Positions 44,518 through 55,275 of a stretch of DNA of 64,000 nt are shown piece by piece. The notes beneath the pieces were generated by a model that was given only the letters and a program-made list of their open reading frames with translations, did not search any database and was not told where the DNA came from. Numbering within the stretch: the stretch's first letter is position 1; each line of letters begins with the position of its first letter. This DNA is from Histoplasma ohiense. Lineage: Eukaryota; Ascomycota; Eurotiomycetes; Onygenales; Ajellomycetaceae. The translations under genes were made by a program, and so were the position numbers. Where the stretch lies: NCBI GenBank assembly GCA_017607445.1, contig JAEVHH010000001.1, positions 3,720,001 to 3,784,000 of the forward strand, given 5' to 3'.

Positions 44518-46248
44518 TCACATGGGCCAATACGCATGAATTTTCGGATCATGCAAATCCTTCCTCACCGACGTCAGATATGCAAGAATCTGGTTCTTTT
44601 CCCAGCCCAGCCCCCGCGTCATCAGCGCGAGACTGAGCCCTTCAAGCCCGCCGCCGATATTCGCCAGCGTCCACAGACCCACCAGCTTATCCTTGCGGTC
44701 CTTGGGCCAGCGGTTAGTGGGCCATTTGAAATTTAAGACGTTGACGTTCGTGAAGCCTACATCGATGAGGGTTTCGCGATGGTTTTTCGCGGCATTCAGG
44801 GGCCGGCCGAGGTTGATGCTGGCTTGCAGAAGCAGGTCGCTGAATTCTTTGAGAGCTGGGCTGGTATCAAGGGTGCCGTCATCCGAGGCCATTGGGAAGA
44901 TGCAATCTATTAGTTCCAGGTAGCCGCCAGGGACCAGGTGTCTTTTTTTGGTGTTTGCCGAATGGGAGAGTAGCCATTGGGTTAGTAGGTAAGTTGTGAT
45001 GGGGAAAGCGACGGGAAAGTTCCAGTGTTCATCATCGTGAAAAGAACAAGTGGGAATCAAGGGACATACCGGTATGCCTGGTCAGCAAATCGGGAGAAAT
45101 CTGCAAAACTGCCAACCATCATCCGACTAAAAATGTAGTCGAAAGGCCGCGTCCATGTCCAGTCCTTTTCCAGATCGTCGATCTCAAATGAACAATTTGG
45201 TGGTACGCTATCAGTACATAGTTAGCTCAAAGGTCTGCCATTCATGCTCTACAGTTTAGAAAGGAAATAATACTATCACATACTAGAATGGCTGAATGGG
45301 GCTCAGGTCGACACCAACCACCTTTTGGAAAGGGCGAAGACATTAGACCAAGGTTATTCACTGTCTGTGAGAAGAAATAAAGGGGTATTATTGCAAACGG
45401 AAGTGGTCGAACCTCTGCAGAAGGGTGGGCGTCGGCTAAAGGTGGGGGTTAGCTGTGGGATTTGTATGCTTTCAGATAGAGCGTCCATGGACAGAAAGAC
45501 GGTGATACGACTTACCAAAATCGATGGCCCAGATACCAGTTCCTGTGCCTACGTCTAGGACACGCTGTGCATACTCTGCACCTGGGGCAAAATGCATCCT
45601 GCCTCCAAATGTAACCAGGAAGTGGTGATTTTGCATATCTTTTCGGTGCGACAATGTCAGCAAGTTTTTAAATAAAAAGACATGTCCGTGACTGTATGCA
45701 TTGCATACCTAGTCGGTCCTTTTCTTCCTGCAGAAATATGAAGTGTTAGCAAATTCCTTACTCAATTACCCGGACGCGTATAACAATTAAAAAAAAAAAA
45801 AAAAAAAAAAAATCAAAAGGTTCTCGGTCTTACCTCGTCATTAGGTAGGATATACTCTGTGGGGTTCCGGTTAGCACCTCCTGGGTATAATACGTAGGGG
45901 GTAATGAGCAGAGGAACGACTTACTCCCCACGCTGAGGGAGTGGTATGTCCGTCCATTTTCGACCACAAAGTCACGGACGCTCGATGTCAATGATGCAAC
46001 AGATAGCAAGTCGTCGTTCTAAATGCACGTGGAGATGAGCATGATTTAACATCAAGCCTTTCTGCAACACGGTATACCCTACTTACCACGGCAACTGCAG
46101 AATCCTCATCGGAATCAGGGAGCTGACGGATGTGACAGGTGGGTCAGTCGTCGATCAAAATTCAGTGGGTATGCCTAAGCCCAAGCCAAGGTATTTTACA
46201 TACCAACAAGGGCGCCTGATGGACTGTGTGCCCAGAGTCAGAGGTCAT
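44518..46248 (-). CDS. LaeA-like SAM-dependent methyltransferase, 320 aa, 10 exons
   Basis: The class I methyltransferase family includes LaeA, the global regulator of fungal secondary metabolism, and many pathway enzymes. Exons (minus) are 46248-46204, 46122-46087, 46018-45925, 45856-45834, 45727-45709, 45638-45516, 45435-45413, 45321-45284, 45207-45070 and 44941-44518, summing to 963 nt with all junctions in frame. SAM motif I is VLDVGTGTG (99-107), preceded by QNHHFLVTFGGRMHFAP. Next come VVGVDLSPIQP, then CSFEIDDLEKDWTWTRPFDYIFSRMMVGSFADF and HLVPGGYLELID. These phrases are typical of LaeA-like proteins, including the unusual W-T-W segment. Three exons are only 19-23 nt. It is divergent from a P450 gene, 611 bp apart. 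A pathway enzyme is likelier than a global regulator, as the N-terminus is short. Confidence 0.88.
45789..45812. repeat. A24 tract inside a methyltransferase intron
   Basis: A run of 24 A lies in the intron between the 23-nt and 19-nt exons (45728-45833). In the gene's sense it reads as poly-T, i.e. a long poly-U stretch in the 5' half of the intron, starting about 20 bases after the donor. Confidence 0.85.
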
Positions 46249-46859
46249 AGTTGTGGCATAGACATGCAAACAACAGGCCTGGAATAATAACCACTATTCC
46301 CCGTGTAGCTGAGCCGACAAGAAAAAGATGATGATGTTGAGATCGAAACGGGAGATGAGAGGCGCCGTCCCATATCCACCAAATTGCTGGCTTGAACTCG
46401 GGGACTAATCCAAGCCCCGAGTTGCCCTCTCAGAGCCTGGTTCGAGGGAGAGCGAGAAATTAAATTGATTGGAGGAGATGCACACCAAGGCGGCTAGCTT
46501 TCCCAGTTCCCCGGCGCCGTCTCTAAGGACGCCGGGTTTGTATGGAGGGGTGGCCACGTTGATCATGGTTCAACAAAATGATCATTGGGCGCCCGTGTGT
46601 TGGGATACAGGGCCAACGGGGGATTCCTGATATTGATATCCATCTTTGACCAGCCAGGAGGGGTCAAGGTCAGCAGCACGCGCTGAGTGTCATCTAGAGA
46701 CCTTGCATAAAGAGCTTTCGAATTGTCGTCGACTCTTCGAGGAAACCTTCTGAAGAATACTATCGTTCTTCTTAAGGTTCTCACACCAAACCACTGTCCC
46801 CATCATTTTCATTGTTCTCAGAGTGCTCCAGTCTACTCCAGTGGCAAACCCTGTCTGTC
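46249..46859. promoter_or_regulatory. Bidirectional promoter of methyltransferase and P450, with CCCGGCG inverted repeat
   Basis: The 611 bp between the two start codons must hold both promoters. CCCGGCG at 46510-46516 and its inverse CGCCGGG at 46530-46536 form a perfect 7-bp inverted repeat with a 13-bp spacer, close to the middle. CGG-type inverted triplets with a fixed spacer are the usual target form of Zn2Cys6 regulators. TGATCA appears at 46560-46565 and again near 46578-46583. The regulator is not in the window. Confidence 0.5.
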
Positions 46860-48973
46860 ATGCGGCTTTTGTTGCTTCTGGTCTCATCGCTTGCCGTAGC
46901 GTACCTTGTCGTTCGGCGACTGCAAACCTGGTACCGTCTGCGGCACATCCCAGGACCGCGATGGTGCGGGTGGACTGATATTTGGATCCTCTGGCGTGCA
47001 TGGACAGGATCCTTGTACGAAGATCTTGGTGACCTGTGCCAACAGCATGGTACGTAGGGCTCAACCATCCCCCATTCAGAGGACAACTCAATTTTGAGAC
47101 TCGCATCTTGGCTCGGTGAGGGCCAGAAATCGCACTGCAAGTTGGACCCGCACAGAGTTTCATTCGTTTTGCCCGGGCCGCCGCTGTCCCGATCCCAAAA
47201 CTTAAGGTTGCCATTGATGTCACATCTTTGACTGACTTTTGATACATGCAACCACAGGACCGCTTGTCCGGGTCGCGCCTAATTATGTTGTCTGCGGTAA
47301 TCCCGCTGAAGTGCGGCGGATGTGGGGAGTTCGCTCAGAGTGGGACCGCTCGCCCTGGTACAAGGGTTTCCAGCTCGATCCTCCGAGAGACTGCACGCTG
47401 TCCATGCGCGATAATGCGCTGCACACCGTTCTAAGATCCAAGTTGGCTCCAGGCGTAAGACCTCTCCGCTGCTCTGCACACTGGGGCGCTGAAAACTCTT
47501 CAGATCGCTGCTGAACATTCCCTCCCTTCTCTTAGTACTCCGGCAAGGGAATAGAATCTCTTCCCGAATCCGTAGACGCGCAAATCGCTAAATTCATCCG
47601 CCTCATCGAGACCAAGTACCTGTCCACAGACACGGAGCTGCGGCCAGTCGACATTGCGCGGAAAGTCCAGTATCTCACCCTTGATGTGATCTCGACCCTT
47701 GCATTCGGGCGCACGTTTGGCTTCCTGGACGAAGATGGGGACCTGTTCGATTATATCAAGACCACGGAGGAGTCGCTGCCGCTCATGCAGATGATTGCGC
47801 TGCTGCCGTGGCTCGTGAACGTGTTGCAGTCGCGCCTGTTCAAGGCATTTCTACCGTCGCATACGGATGTTGTTGGCGTGGGGAAAGTTATGGGGTTTGT
47901 CTCCCTTTTTCACCTGTTGGAAAGTGTTGGGAAAGTTAGTGAATGAGTAACTCCATGCTAACAAACGAAATACAAATTACGCATCTCGCAGCATTGCCAA
48001 AGAAGTCGTCTCAGAGCGATATGGGGATAGCAAAATCACCAAGCCAGACATGCTGGGTTCGTTCGTTGCCCATGGCCTCAGCCAGAGGGACGCTGAAGCG
48101 GAATCCCTGGTCCAGATGTAAGCATCTGCCCTCTATCTATATGTAAATATAAATATATATATATATGCTGCCAACAGTCCGCATGAGCATGAATAAACAT
48201 GAGCATGAATAAATAAACAAAACTAATACCTTTCGCCCGCCCAGCGTCGCCGGCTCCGACACCACCGCCACAACCCTCCGCATCTCACTCCTCCTGCTCA
48301 CAACCTCACCCAGGACCTACGCAACTCTCGTCTCAGAAATCGACACCGCCATCTCCCGGGGCAACATTTCCTCACCAGTCACGGAGGCCGAAGCCCGCAG
48401 CCTCCCGTACCTGCAAGCATGCATCAAGGAGTGTTTCCGCTTCTGGCCCCCGATCACAGGGATTATGCCGCGCATATGCCCGCATGAGGCCGAGGTGTGT
48501 GGTGTGAAGGTCCCAGGGGGTACCAATGTGGGATGGAGTGCTAGAGCGGTGCTGCGGGACAAGGAGGTGTTTGGAGAGGATGCGGAGGTCTTCTCGCCCG
48601 CCCGGTGGTTGGAGAGGGCGGATTCCAAGGAGGGGAATAGGGACGGAGAAACGGAGCGGTTGGGTCGGATGGAGAGGACTGTGGAGCTTGTGTTTGGGCA
48701 GGGGAAATGGGGATGTCTGGGGAAGCCGATCTCATTGTTGGAGATCAACAAGGTGCTTGTTGAGGTCTGTTCTATATCGAACCAACGCCCCTTGATTCTT
48801 TTTTTTCGTATATAATCCCCTCTCCTTGATGTGCTAACTCGGAGCATGCATAGCTATTCCGCCGCTTCGACTTTGCCATCCTCAACCCCGCGCACCCGAT
48901 GGATACCTTCAACTATGGCGTCTCGATGCAGTCAGGGTTGTTCATGAAGATATCGCGGCGGACGCATATCTAA
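46860..48973 (+). CDS. Cytochrome P450 monooxygenase, pisatin-demethylase-like, 503 aa
   Basis: Exons are 46860-47049, 47258-47454, 47536-47894, 47992-48117, 48245-48764 and 48854-48973, 504 codons. The N-terminus is a membrane anchor (MRLLLLLVSSLAVAYLVV) followed by RLRHIPGP, the proline hinge. The I-helix oxygen motif is AGSDTTATT. The ExxR motif is ECFR in ACIKECFRFWPPI. The PERF-type segment is FSPARWLE. The heme loop is FGQGKWGCLGK with Cys448 as the ligand; Lys replaces the usual Arg two residues before it in the FxxGxRxC pattern. The family tone (HGPLVRVAPNYV..., SDWDRSPWYKGF-like segment) is that of fungal detoxifying or biosynthetic class-II P450s. Its substrate is unknown. It shares a promoter with the LaeA-like methyltransferase. 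Confidence 0.9.
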
Positions 48974-50072
48974 AACGCGACCGAGTAAGAATCACGGGGC
49001 GGGAATAACATCAAGCGCAGAGTTTGATACAATAACTCCCCCCCCCTCCTCTCCTCTCCCCAATACCAACTAACTAATTCAGACCATGGCTAATGCGGTA
49101 ATGTGATACGGTGCAATGCGACACACGACATGAGGTGCGAGGCCGTGAACGTAAATATTACCCATGGATACCTACATTCCTTCATTACTCACGAGTGGAT
49201 GATATGAGTCGATTTCCTCTATCTGCCCTACATCTTCCTTTGTCCCTCCTTCTCTTGCTTCTTCTTCTCTCTTTATTCATGCCTGCGAAACACGAATGGA
49301 GCTTGCGATCTGCGGACGCCCCTCTATATGTACCTTACTACCGTGTGCTAGCCATAGCCGCGCTCTATTGTTCTTGTTTTCAGCGGGGTCGGCTTTTGTC
49401 TGCTTGTGCCTCCTTTCTCCTTTCCCCTTTCCCATCCAGCTATCTGGTGGGCTTTGCCTGTAGTACCACCGGCCCATGCGTTGGGTGTGTGGGGGGGTGT
49501 GTGTTTCACGAGGGTTGAATCCCGGATAACTAACTAACTATGTGGCTAGGATCAATGATTTCAAGTTTACGTCTTTGGGAGGTTAGGCAATCGAATCAAT
49601 TTATATTTCTCCCACATTCCAAACGTCATAAGAGACGAACGCGATGATGACTGCATGGAAAGGACATATAACGTCCTGGATAAAGATGCAAACGTGTGGA
49701 AATAAACTCTTAACCAGATGTGTCTAATTAGCGATATATTTTTGTATCTTATTATATCTATCCATGCTTTGTTTTTATTCATACAAACAACAGACCGAGC
49801 AGTTAAACCAGAAAGAATACTCAACACTAGTGGCTGTGATACAAACTTTCAAAATACAACAACAACAACAATTGACAACAAAAAAAGAATAAAAAATGCA
49901 AAATGTAACTCCAAGCCCCTCATGCAAGTCAAGTAAAGAATACTGCGTAAACATACACCTCGCGAAAACAAGTAGCTCATCAAACCATGCAGGCTATGCC
50001 ACAGCAAAGTAAAAAGCGAAGTAAAGCAAAGGAAAACGCACACCAATGCAACATCAATACACTAAATAATCC
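48974..50072. other. Intergenic region between convergent genes
   Basis: This 1.1-kb spacer lies between the P450 and CDC6 ends. It is AT-rich, with (CAA)4-like units near 49857-49871 and several GTAAAGCAAAG-like repeats around 50005-50035. No gene is recognised. Confidence 0.5.
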
Positions 50073-52397
50073 CTAAGCCTCCGCCTGGAACAAGCCCCTA
50101 AGAATCGCCTCCCCTTCTCCACAAATAAGCTTCTCAACCTCCCCCTCACCAACAAAACAAACGAGCTTTCTCTCATCCGCTCCGGGCCCAGCACCAGCCC
50201 TCCTGGTGGGTGTCTTCGGCTTGGAAGGTGTACTGGTCCCCATAGACCTGCCACCAACTCTGCTAGTAGTAGAAGTAGACGCGCGCCCACGTCCCTGTAC
50301 CTGCACCTCCCCGACCAAACCCAACGTCTCCAGACTTCCAACAACATCCCTAAACTCCGTTGCCGCAAGGGGCTGTAGGATCTTGTCCCGGCGACACAGT
50401 GCCGAGTACGTGACGAACAGTTCATTGACAGTTGGCGCTGCTGCTGCTGCTGCTCCTGCTGCTCCCGCAGCCATGGATGACGTCGTTGATCGCGGATATT
50501 TAGACGATGACGACGTATCCAGTGTACCATTGTGCATGCCCCTCTTCCTGTCCCCGTTGTCGAAATCCGTCTTCCTCCGACCCAGCACAATGAGCACACA
50601 AAGTGCCGCCTTCTGCTGCAAATTCAGCCCCTGCAGCCGCTGCACCGTGCCATGCCCAAACGTACTGGCTGTCACGCGCGCGACATGCGCGACCGTCGCT
50701 CTGGGTGCTGTGGCGGCCGTATATACTGTAGCCGTAGCTCTAGCTGTGGAGGATAAAGACGACGACGGGGTATCCGGCGGCGAAATCAAAGGGGATGCCA
50801 GGTTTACATTCTCGACCAGGGGTGCCTTGGTGGGAGACCGGCAAGAGCTGGAATTTTGTTTCTGCCTGGTTTCCTGCTCGATGAGGTCGATGGTGCGGCG
50901 GACGATGTCGAATGCTTTGCGCAGGTCACCAGTCTGGGAGGCTACCTTCCGCGCGCAGAGTTGGATCGCGGCGGGCTGGAGAAAAGGGGTGAAATCTTCT
51001 GGAACGGTGGTTGCACTTGCAGCGGTATTCGAACTGGGAAGTAGGGAGCGGAGTCGCGTAGAAACGATGTCGGCGATCTGCGAGGCCGTGTAGGGTAAGA
51101 ATGGGAGGAGGCGTGGTTTCATGTTCTTGGATTTTAGACGGGGTAGGAACCTGTCCGTCAGGTCGAGGGCGTTGGCGACACCGATCAACACAAGACGCGA
51201 ATGGGGCTGTAGGGACCATTCGAAGAGAGTGTAGAGGGTTTCGACGTCGGTGGTGAGGAGGTGGTCGATCTCATCGAGCGCGACGAGGTAGAGCGTGGGG
51301 GATATAGTGGTAGAAGACGATGAACTCGTGCGTTTCTTCTGCACGAACATGTCCGCCAACAATTCCGTCCGGCTCTTCCTGAACAGCTGCAGATCCTCGC
51401 ACAACTCGTCTGCAATTTTCGCATAGATATCCTTCGAACTCGTCATGCTCGCACAATTGATGCGGGCGATCTTGACAGATTCCTTTTCCATATCCACGTC
51501 CATCATGAGATCCTGACACACCTCGTCCACCATGGCGGATTTGCCAGTGCCAGGCGGACCGCTTACGTACATACAACCCCCCCGGCGCGATTGTACCACA
51601 TTGTGAATGAACGAGGCCAATTCTTGTCGTTCACTCTCCCGGCCCACAAGTCGACCTGGGGCGGCACTCCTTGCAAACAGCTGACGGGCGGGGGTGTAGA
51701 CTGTCTGAGCAGTCGCCGGAGAAGCGATCATGCGAGGAGTTCGTGGTGTCAAGGGTTTTCCCAAGCAGGAAACCTGCACGCGGTGTCTGGGAGTAACGGG
51801 AACGGCTTGAGGGTCGGATTTTGTATTATTGACAGATAGAGCATCTCTGTAGCGGGATGGTGGTTTGGGAGTGGTGAATTCGAGCGGGCGCGTATTTTCA
51901 TCTTTTCAGACTCGGTTAGCAAATTTTCCCTCTCTTTGTTGCAGCCAAACTCAGTGGGGGAAAAGCGGTGGGGGGTTTAGGGGCCCCAGGTGTAGGACCT
52001 ACCAACTACAATGGCGGTATTTGGAGGTGAGATAGCCTCGTCGACTGTCTTGTCAGGAACGGTATGTTTCGAAGGCACATTACGCAAGGGGATGGTTCTT
52101 GGTTTGGCGGTGGTGGAGAGGCTACGACGCCCATGTCTCGAACTGCGGCCGGTTGAGTGCGATATAGAGAGCTCATCATCGCCATCACCATCGTTGGTCT
52201 CTTCCTCATGTATTCGGGGCTGAGGAGGGGCTTGGGCTCGTCGTTTGCTGGAGCGCAACGATGAAGCCGTCGAGCAATTGTCTGGTGGACGGAGGGAAAT
52301 AAGTCAGAAATCCACGCACGACGGGAAGACAGGAGCAAGAGCTTCGAAGAAAGCACTTACCATGGCGCAGTCTCTTGCCCAGCACGGAGGAAGCCAT
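50073..52397 (-). CDS. CDC6: Cdc6/Cdc18 DNA replication licensing ATPase, 714 aa
   Basis: Cdc6 works with ORC to load MCM helicase on origins in G1. Exons (minus) are 52397-52361, 52281-52003 and 51901-50073, 715 codons. The start MASSVLGKRLRH resembles that of fungal Cdc18. The AAA+ core has Walker A GPPGTGKS at 220-227 and Walker B LVALDEID with Asp315/Glu316. Sensor region VLIGVANALDLTDRFLPRL and the lid TGDLRKAFDIVRRTIDLIE follow, and a winged-helix tail ends the protein. The N-terminus has basic clusters and SP/TP sites (FTTPKPPSR, VPVTPRHR, LTPRTPR), consistent with CDK-controlled stability. An Ala-rich and Ser-rich linker (about residues 560-590) lies within the C-terminal half. The long reverse-strand open frame within it is a shadow. 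Confidence 0.93.
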
Positions 52398-53455
52398 TGC
52401 GGGCAAAGAAAGAATGCTCGCTGGTTTAAAGGCAGGTGGTTGAAGCAGCGGGAGCGAGAGCGACGGGGGAAGTATCGCGGCAGTTCGACCCAGGTACCTC
52501 TGGGCAGAGAGGTACTTCGTCCAACACACACATGCCATGCGGGTGGTGGTCGCCTTAAGCAGCCCGGCGCGTGGGCAAAAGGACGGACACGAGAAGGGAC
52601 ACGCGTGGCCCCCACGACACGAGACGCGACCGTGACCCCTGGCCCTCTTGGATTGTTGGAAGATGTGTTAGCACCTCTTTGATGCTCGAAGGGCATTTGT
52701 CCTTATTAAGTACATAGAAGGCTGGAGTTGGGTGAATAAAGAAATATAGTTAATATAGTTCTTTGATCCCAATTACTCCCCCACAGTGGTATTCTTTGAT
52801 CTGCTCAGAGGTTACTTGTAGCCATCGTAAACCGTCACGCGAAAAAGTGAATACGGGAACCTGCTTAAGCCACTTTGGCAGCTGTGGATAAAATCGAATG
52901 ACTCAACTGTGCATAAATAATAACGTATCTGGTCTCTCTAGCCTCCCGTATGCATTATTCAACTGCTGCAAGTTTACCCGAGCGGGAGGAATAATGATGA
53001 TCCGGATGCCGGTCCCCTCTGCTGATTCATCCACAACAGCGTCACTGCTTCATCTATCTGCCTTTGAACCAGACAAATCTTTGCGGATGCGTGAAACTTC
53101 ATTTCTTCACACCAGCTCCCAGTCCCCCTTTTTTTTATTCCTGCCAACTGCCGTAGACCCTAGAAACTTCGCACTAGACAGCAATGCCTTGATTCTCCCG
53201 ATTTCCTATCTTTTATGAACCTTGTCTGCTGAATTCTACTGCATCTACTCTTGCTGTGTTCCTCCGTGCTGCTTCCCTGGGCCTTGGATGCCCCTCCCAA
53301 TAAACAGGCAGCCTGCTCTTAACTCGTTACTTCTCCTTCCTCAACCCACCTCGTACATCCTATCCTCCCCTATTCCCCTCATATCCGCCCAACAACTCCT
53401 CTTAAAATACGCCCAGATCGCATAGATCCAGATAACTCCGACATCCCCCTCAGCC
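52398..53455. promoter_or_regulatory. Divergent promoter, CDC6 / UBX gene, with MluI cell-cycle box
   Basis: These 1.06 kb lie between two start codons. On the CDC6 side, ACGCGT (a perfect MCB) is at 52601-52606, 204 bp before the start, with ACGCGA at 52624-52629 and GCGCGT at 52567-52572. MBF drives cdc18 by such boxes in fission yeast, so G1/S expression is likely. CACGCGAAAA near 52835 resembles a second cell-cycle element. The UBX side has a pyrimidine-rich leader. Confidence 0.55.
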
Positions 53456-55275
53456 ATGGCGGACGCTGCGGTGGCAGGGTTCACCGAGATCACGGGTTCC
53501 TCCCCAGAGGTTGCTGCCCGGTATCTGCAGCTGACCGACGGCAACCTCGAAACGGCCATGCAACTGTACTTCGAGAATGGAGGTGCTGATATCCAACCGG
53601 AATCCACTCCTCCGCAGCCTCAATTCCCTGTTTCTCGTTCTCCTCCCCTTGCTCCTCCTCCTCCTCCGTCATCACGGCCCTCACGCCCACCAGGCTACGA
53701 AGACGAACACGGCGTCGTCCATCTGGACTCCGACGATGATTACAACTATACACATGAAGGAGGCACGAATATCCCCGTACGGACATCCCACCAATCAGCT
53801 TCCTCTGCCAGTCGCACACCGCAACCTTCCGGGCTTTCCACATTCGACGACGACGAAGCCATGGCCCGCCGTTTGCAAGAGGAATTTTATGCTGGAGCTG
53901 AGGGTTTCGGTCCTGCGGATGAAAGCGGTGTACGCGCTCCCTTAGCCCGCACGACAGAAACACTTGTCGAGCCGGGTGCGGATTTGGGGTTTGATATCAA
54001 CGATGGATTAGACGACGCCGTGATGAGTCAGTTGCGGGCTAGGCAGCGAGCTAGAGCAGGTATGCCACCACTTACCCAATTTTTCCCTTTGTGCGTAAAG
54101 TTATATGTTGTTCGTCGGCTGATATCTAGCTTAACCTAGGCCGACCAGGTATCTTCAACCAAAGGCCCATTTCATCATCGATCTGGAACCAGGACGATCC
54201 GTCATCACATCGCGCATCCTTGGCAGAGGCTACCGGTGGCGCCTCAAACGCCTCTAGCAAGTCCAGTATGCTTGCTGAAATGTACCGACCTCCCTTTGAG
54301 ATCATGTCGAAACTCCCCTGGAACCTGGCGCGGGATGAAGGCCGGGAAAATATGAGGTGGCTGCTGGTCAACATTCAGGACGCCTCTGTTTTCGATTGCC
54401 AAGTCCTAAATAGAGATCTTTGGAAAAACCAAGGAGTCATGGACACGGTAAAAGAACATTTCATCTTTCTACAATACTCCAAGGACGACCCGCGCGGTTC
54501 GCAATATATCCAATATTACTTTCCCGGCGCCGACGTTCAAGACAACTACCCACATATTGCAATCGTGGACCCACGGACGGGCGAGCAAGTGAAAGCATGG
54601 ACTGGACCCCCCGTTATTAAACCATCGGATTTCCTGATGCAAGTCCACGAGTTCCTCGATCGCTACAGCTTAGACCACACTGTGCGGAATCCCGTTGCCA
54701 GGCGGAAGCCGGAGGTAAAACCGGAGCGCAAGCTCGAAACAATGACTGAGGAGGAAATGCTGGAGATGGCCCTGAAGAATAGTCTTGAGAGCCAGACCCA
54801 GAATAATAACGTGAAGGGCAGACACGAGGATCCCGATGACCTCACGAGGAGCATTGGCGACATCAAGGGAAAGGGGAAGGGGAAGGCATCCAGCCTAGAT
54901 GACGACATGAATGTCGACGCAGAGACAAACGGCCAACAGCAACAAGAACAAGCGGAAGACGCACACCACCAGAACCCGACCTTCGCCTCCATCTCCCCCA
55001 ATAAACCCCACACAGAACCCAACCCGGACCCGGCAACTGTAACCCGAATTCAATTCCGCCACCCAACCGGCCGCGTGATCAGGCGCTTCAACCTATCCGA
55101 CCCCGTCCGGCGCATCTACGAGTGGCTAAAAGCGTCGCCGTTGTCAGAGGATAAGGCCGGTGTGGAGTTTGAGCTTGTCTCGATGGGCCAGAATTTGATT
55201 GGGATGTTGGATGTTAGCATTTCGGATGCGGGGTTGAAGAATGGAACTGTGATGATTGGCTTTGTAGAGGATTGA
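53456..55275 (+). CDS. UBA-UAS-UBX protein (Ubx5/UBXN7 type), 579 aa
   Basis: A Cdc48/p97 cofactor that brings ubiquitylated substrates, including CRL targets. Exons are 53456-54059 and 54140-55275. Residues 1-45 form a UBA-like fold (AGFTEITGSSPEVAARYLQLTDGNLETAMQLYFE). The linker is Pro-rich, with an acidic HLDSDDDYNY patch and a possible ubiquitin-interacting helix (DDDEAMARRLQEEF). The UAS thioredoxin-like domain covers about 230-350 (WLLVNIQDASVFDCQVLNRDLW...FLQYSKDDPRGSQYIQYYF). A UIM-like helix (EEEMLEMALKNSL) follows at about 380-395, and the C-terminal UBX domain at 490-579 (TRIQFRHPTGRVIRRFNLSDPVRRIYEW). The GKGKGKGK run is a disordered linker. The domain order matches Ubx5/UBXN7 rather than Shp1. 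Confidence 0.9.

Noticed and set aside
50206..51093. A 295-codon open frame on the plus strand opposite CDC6
   Set aside because: It is the mirror of the CDC6 coding strand, has a composition dictated by it, and shows no motif.
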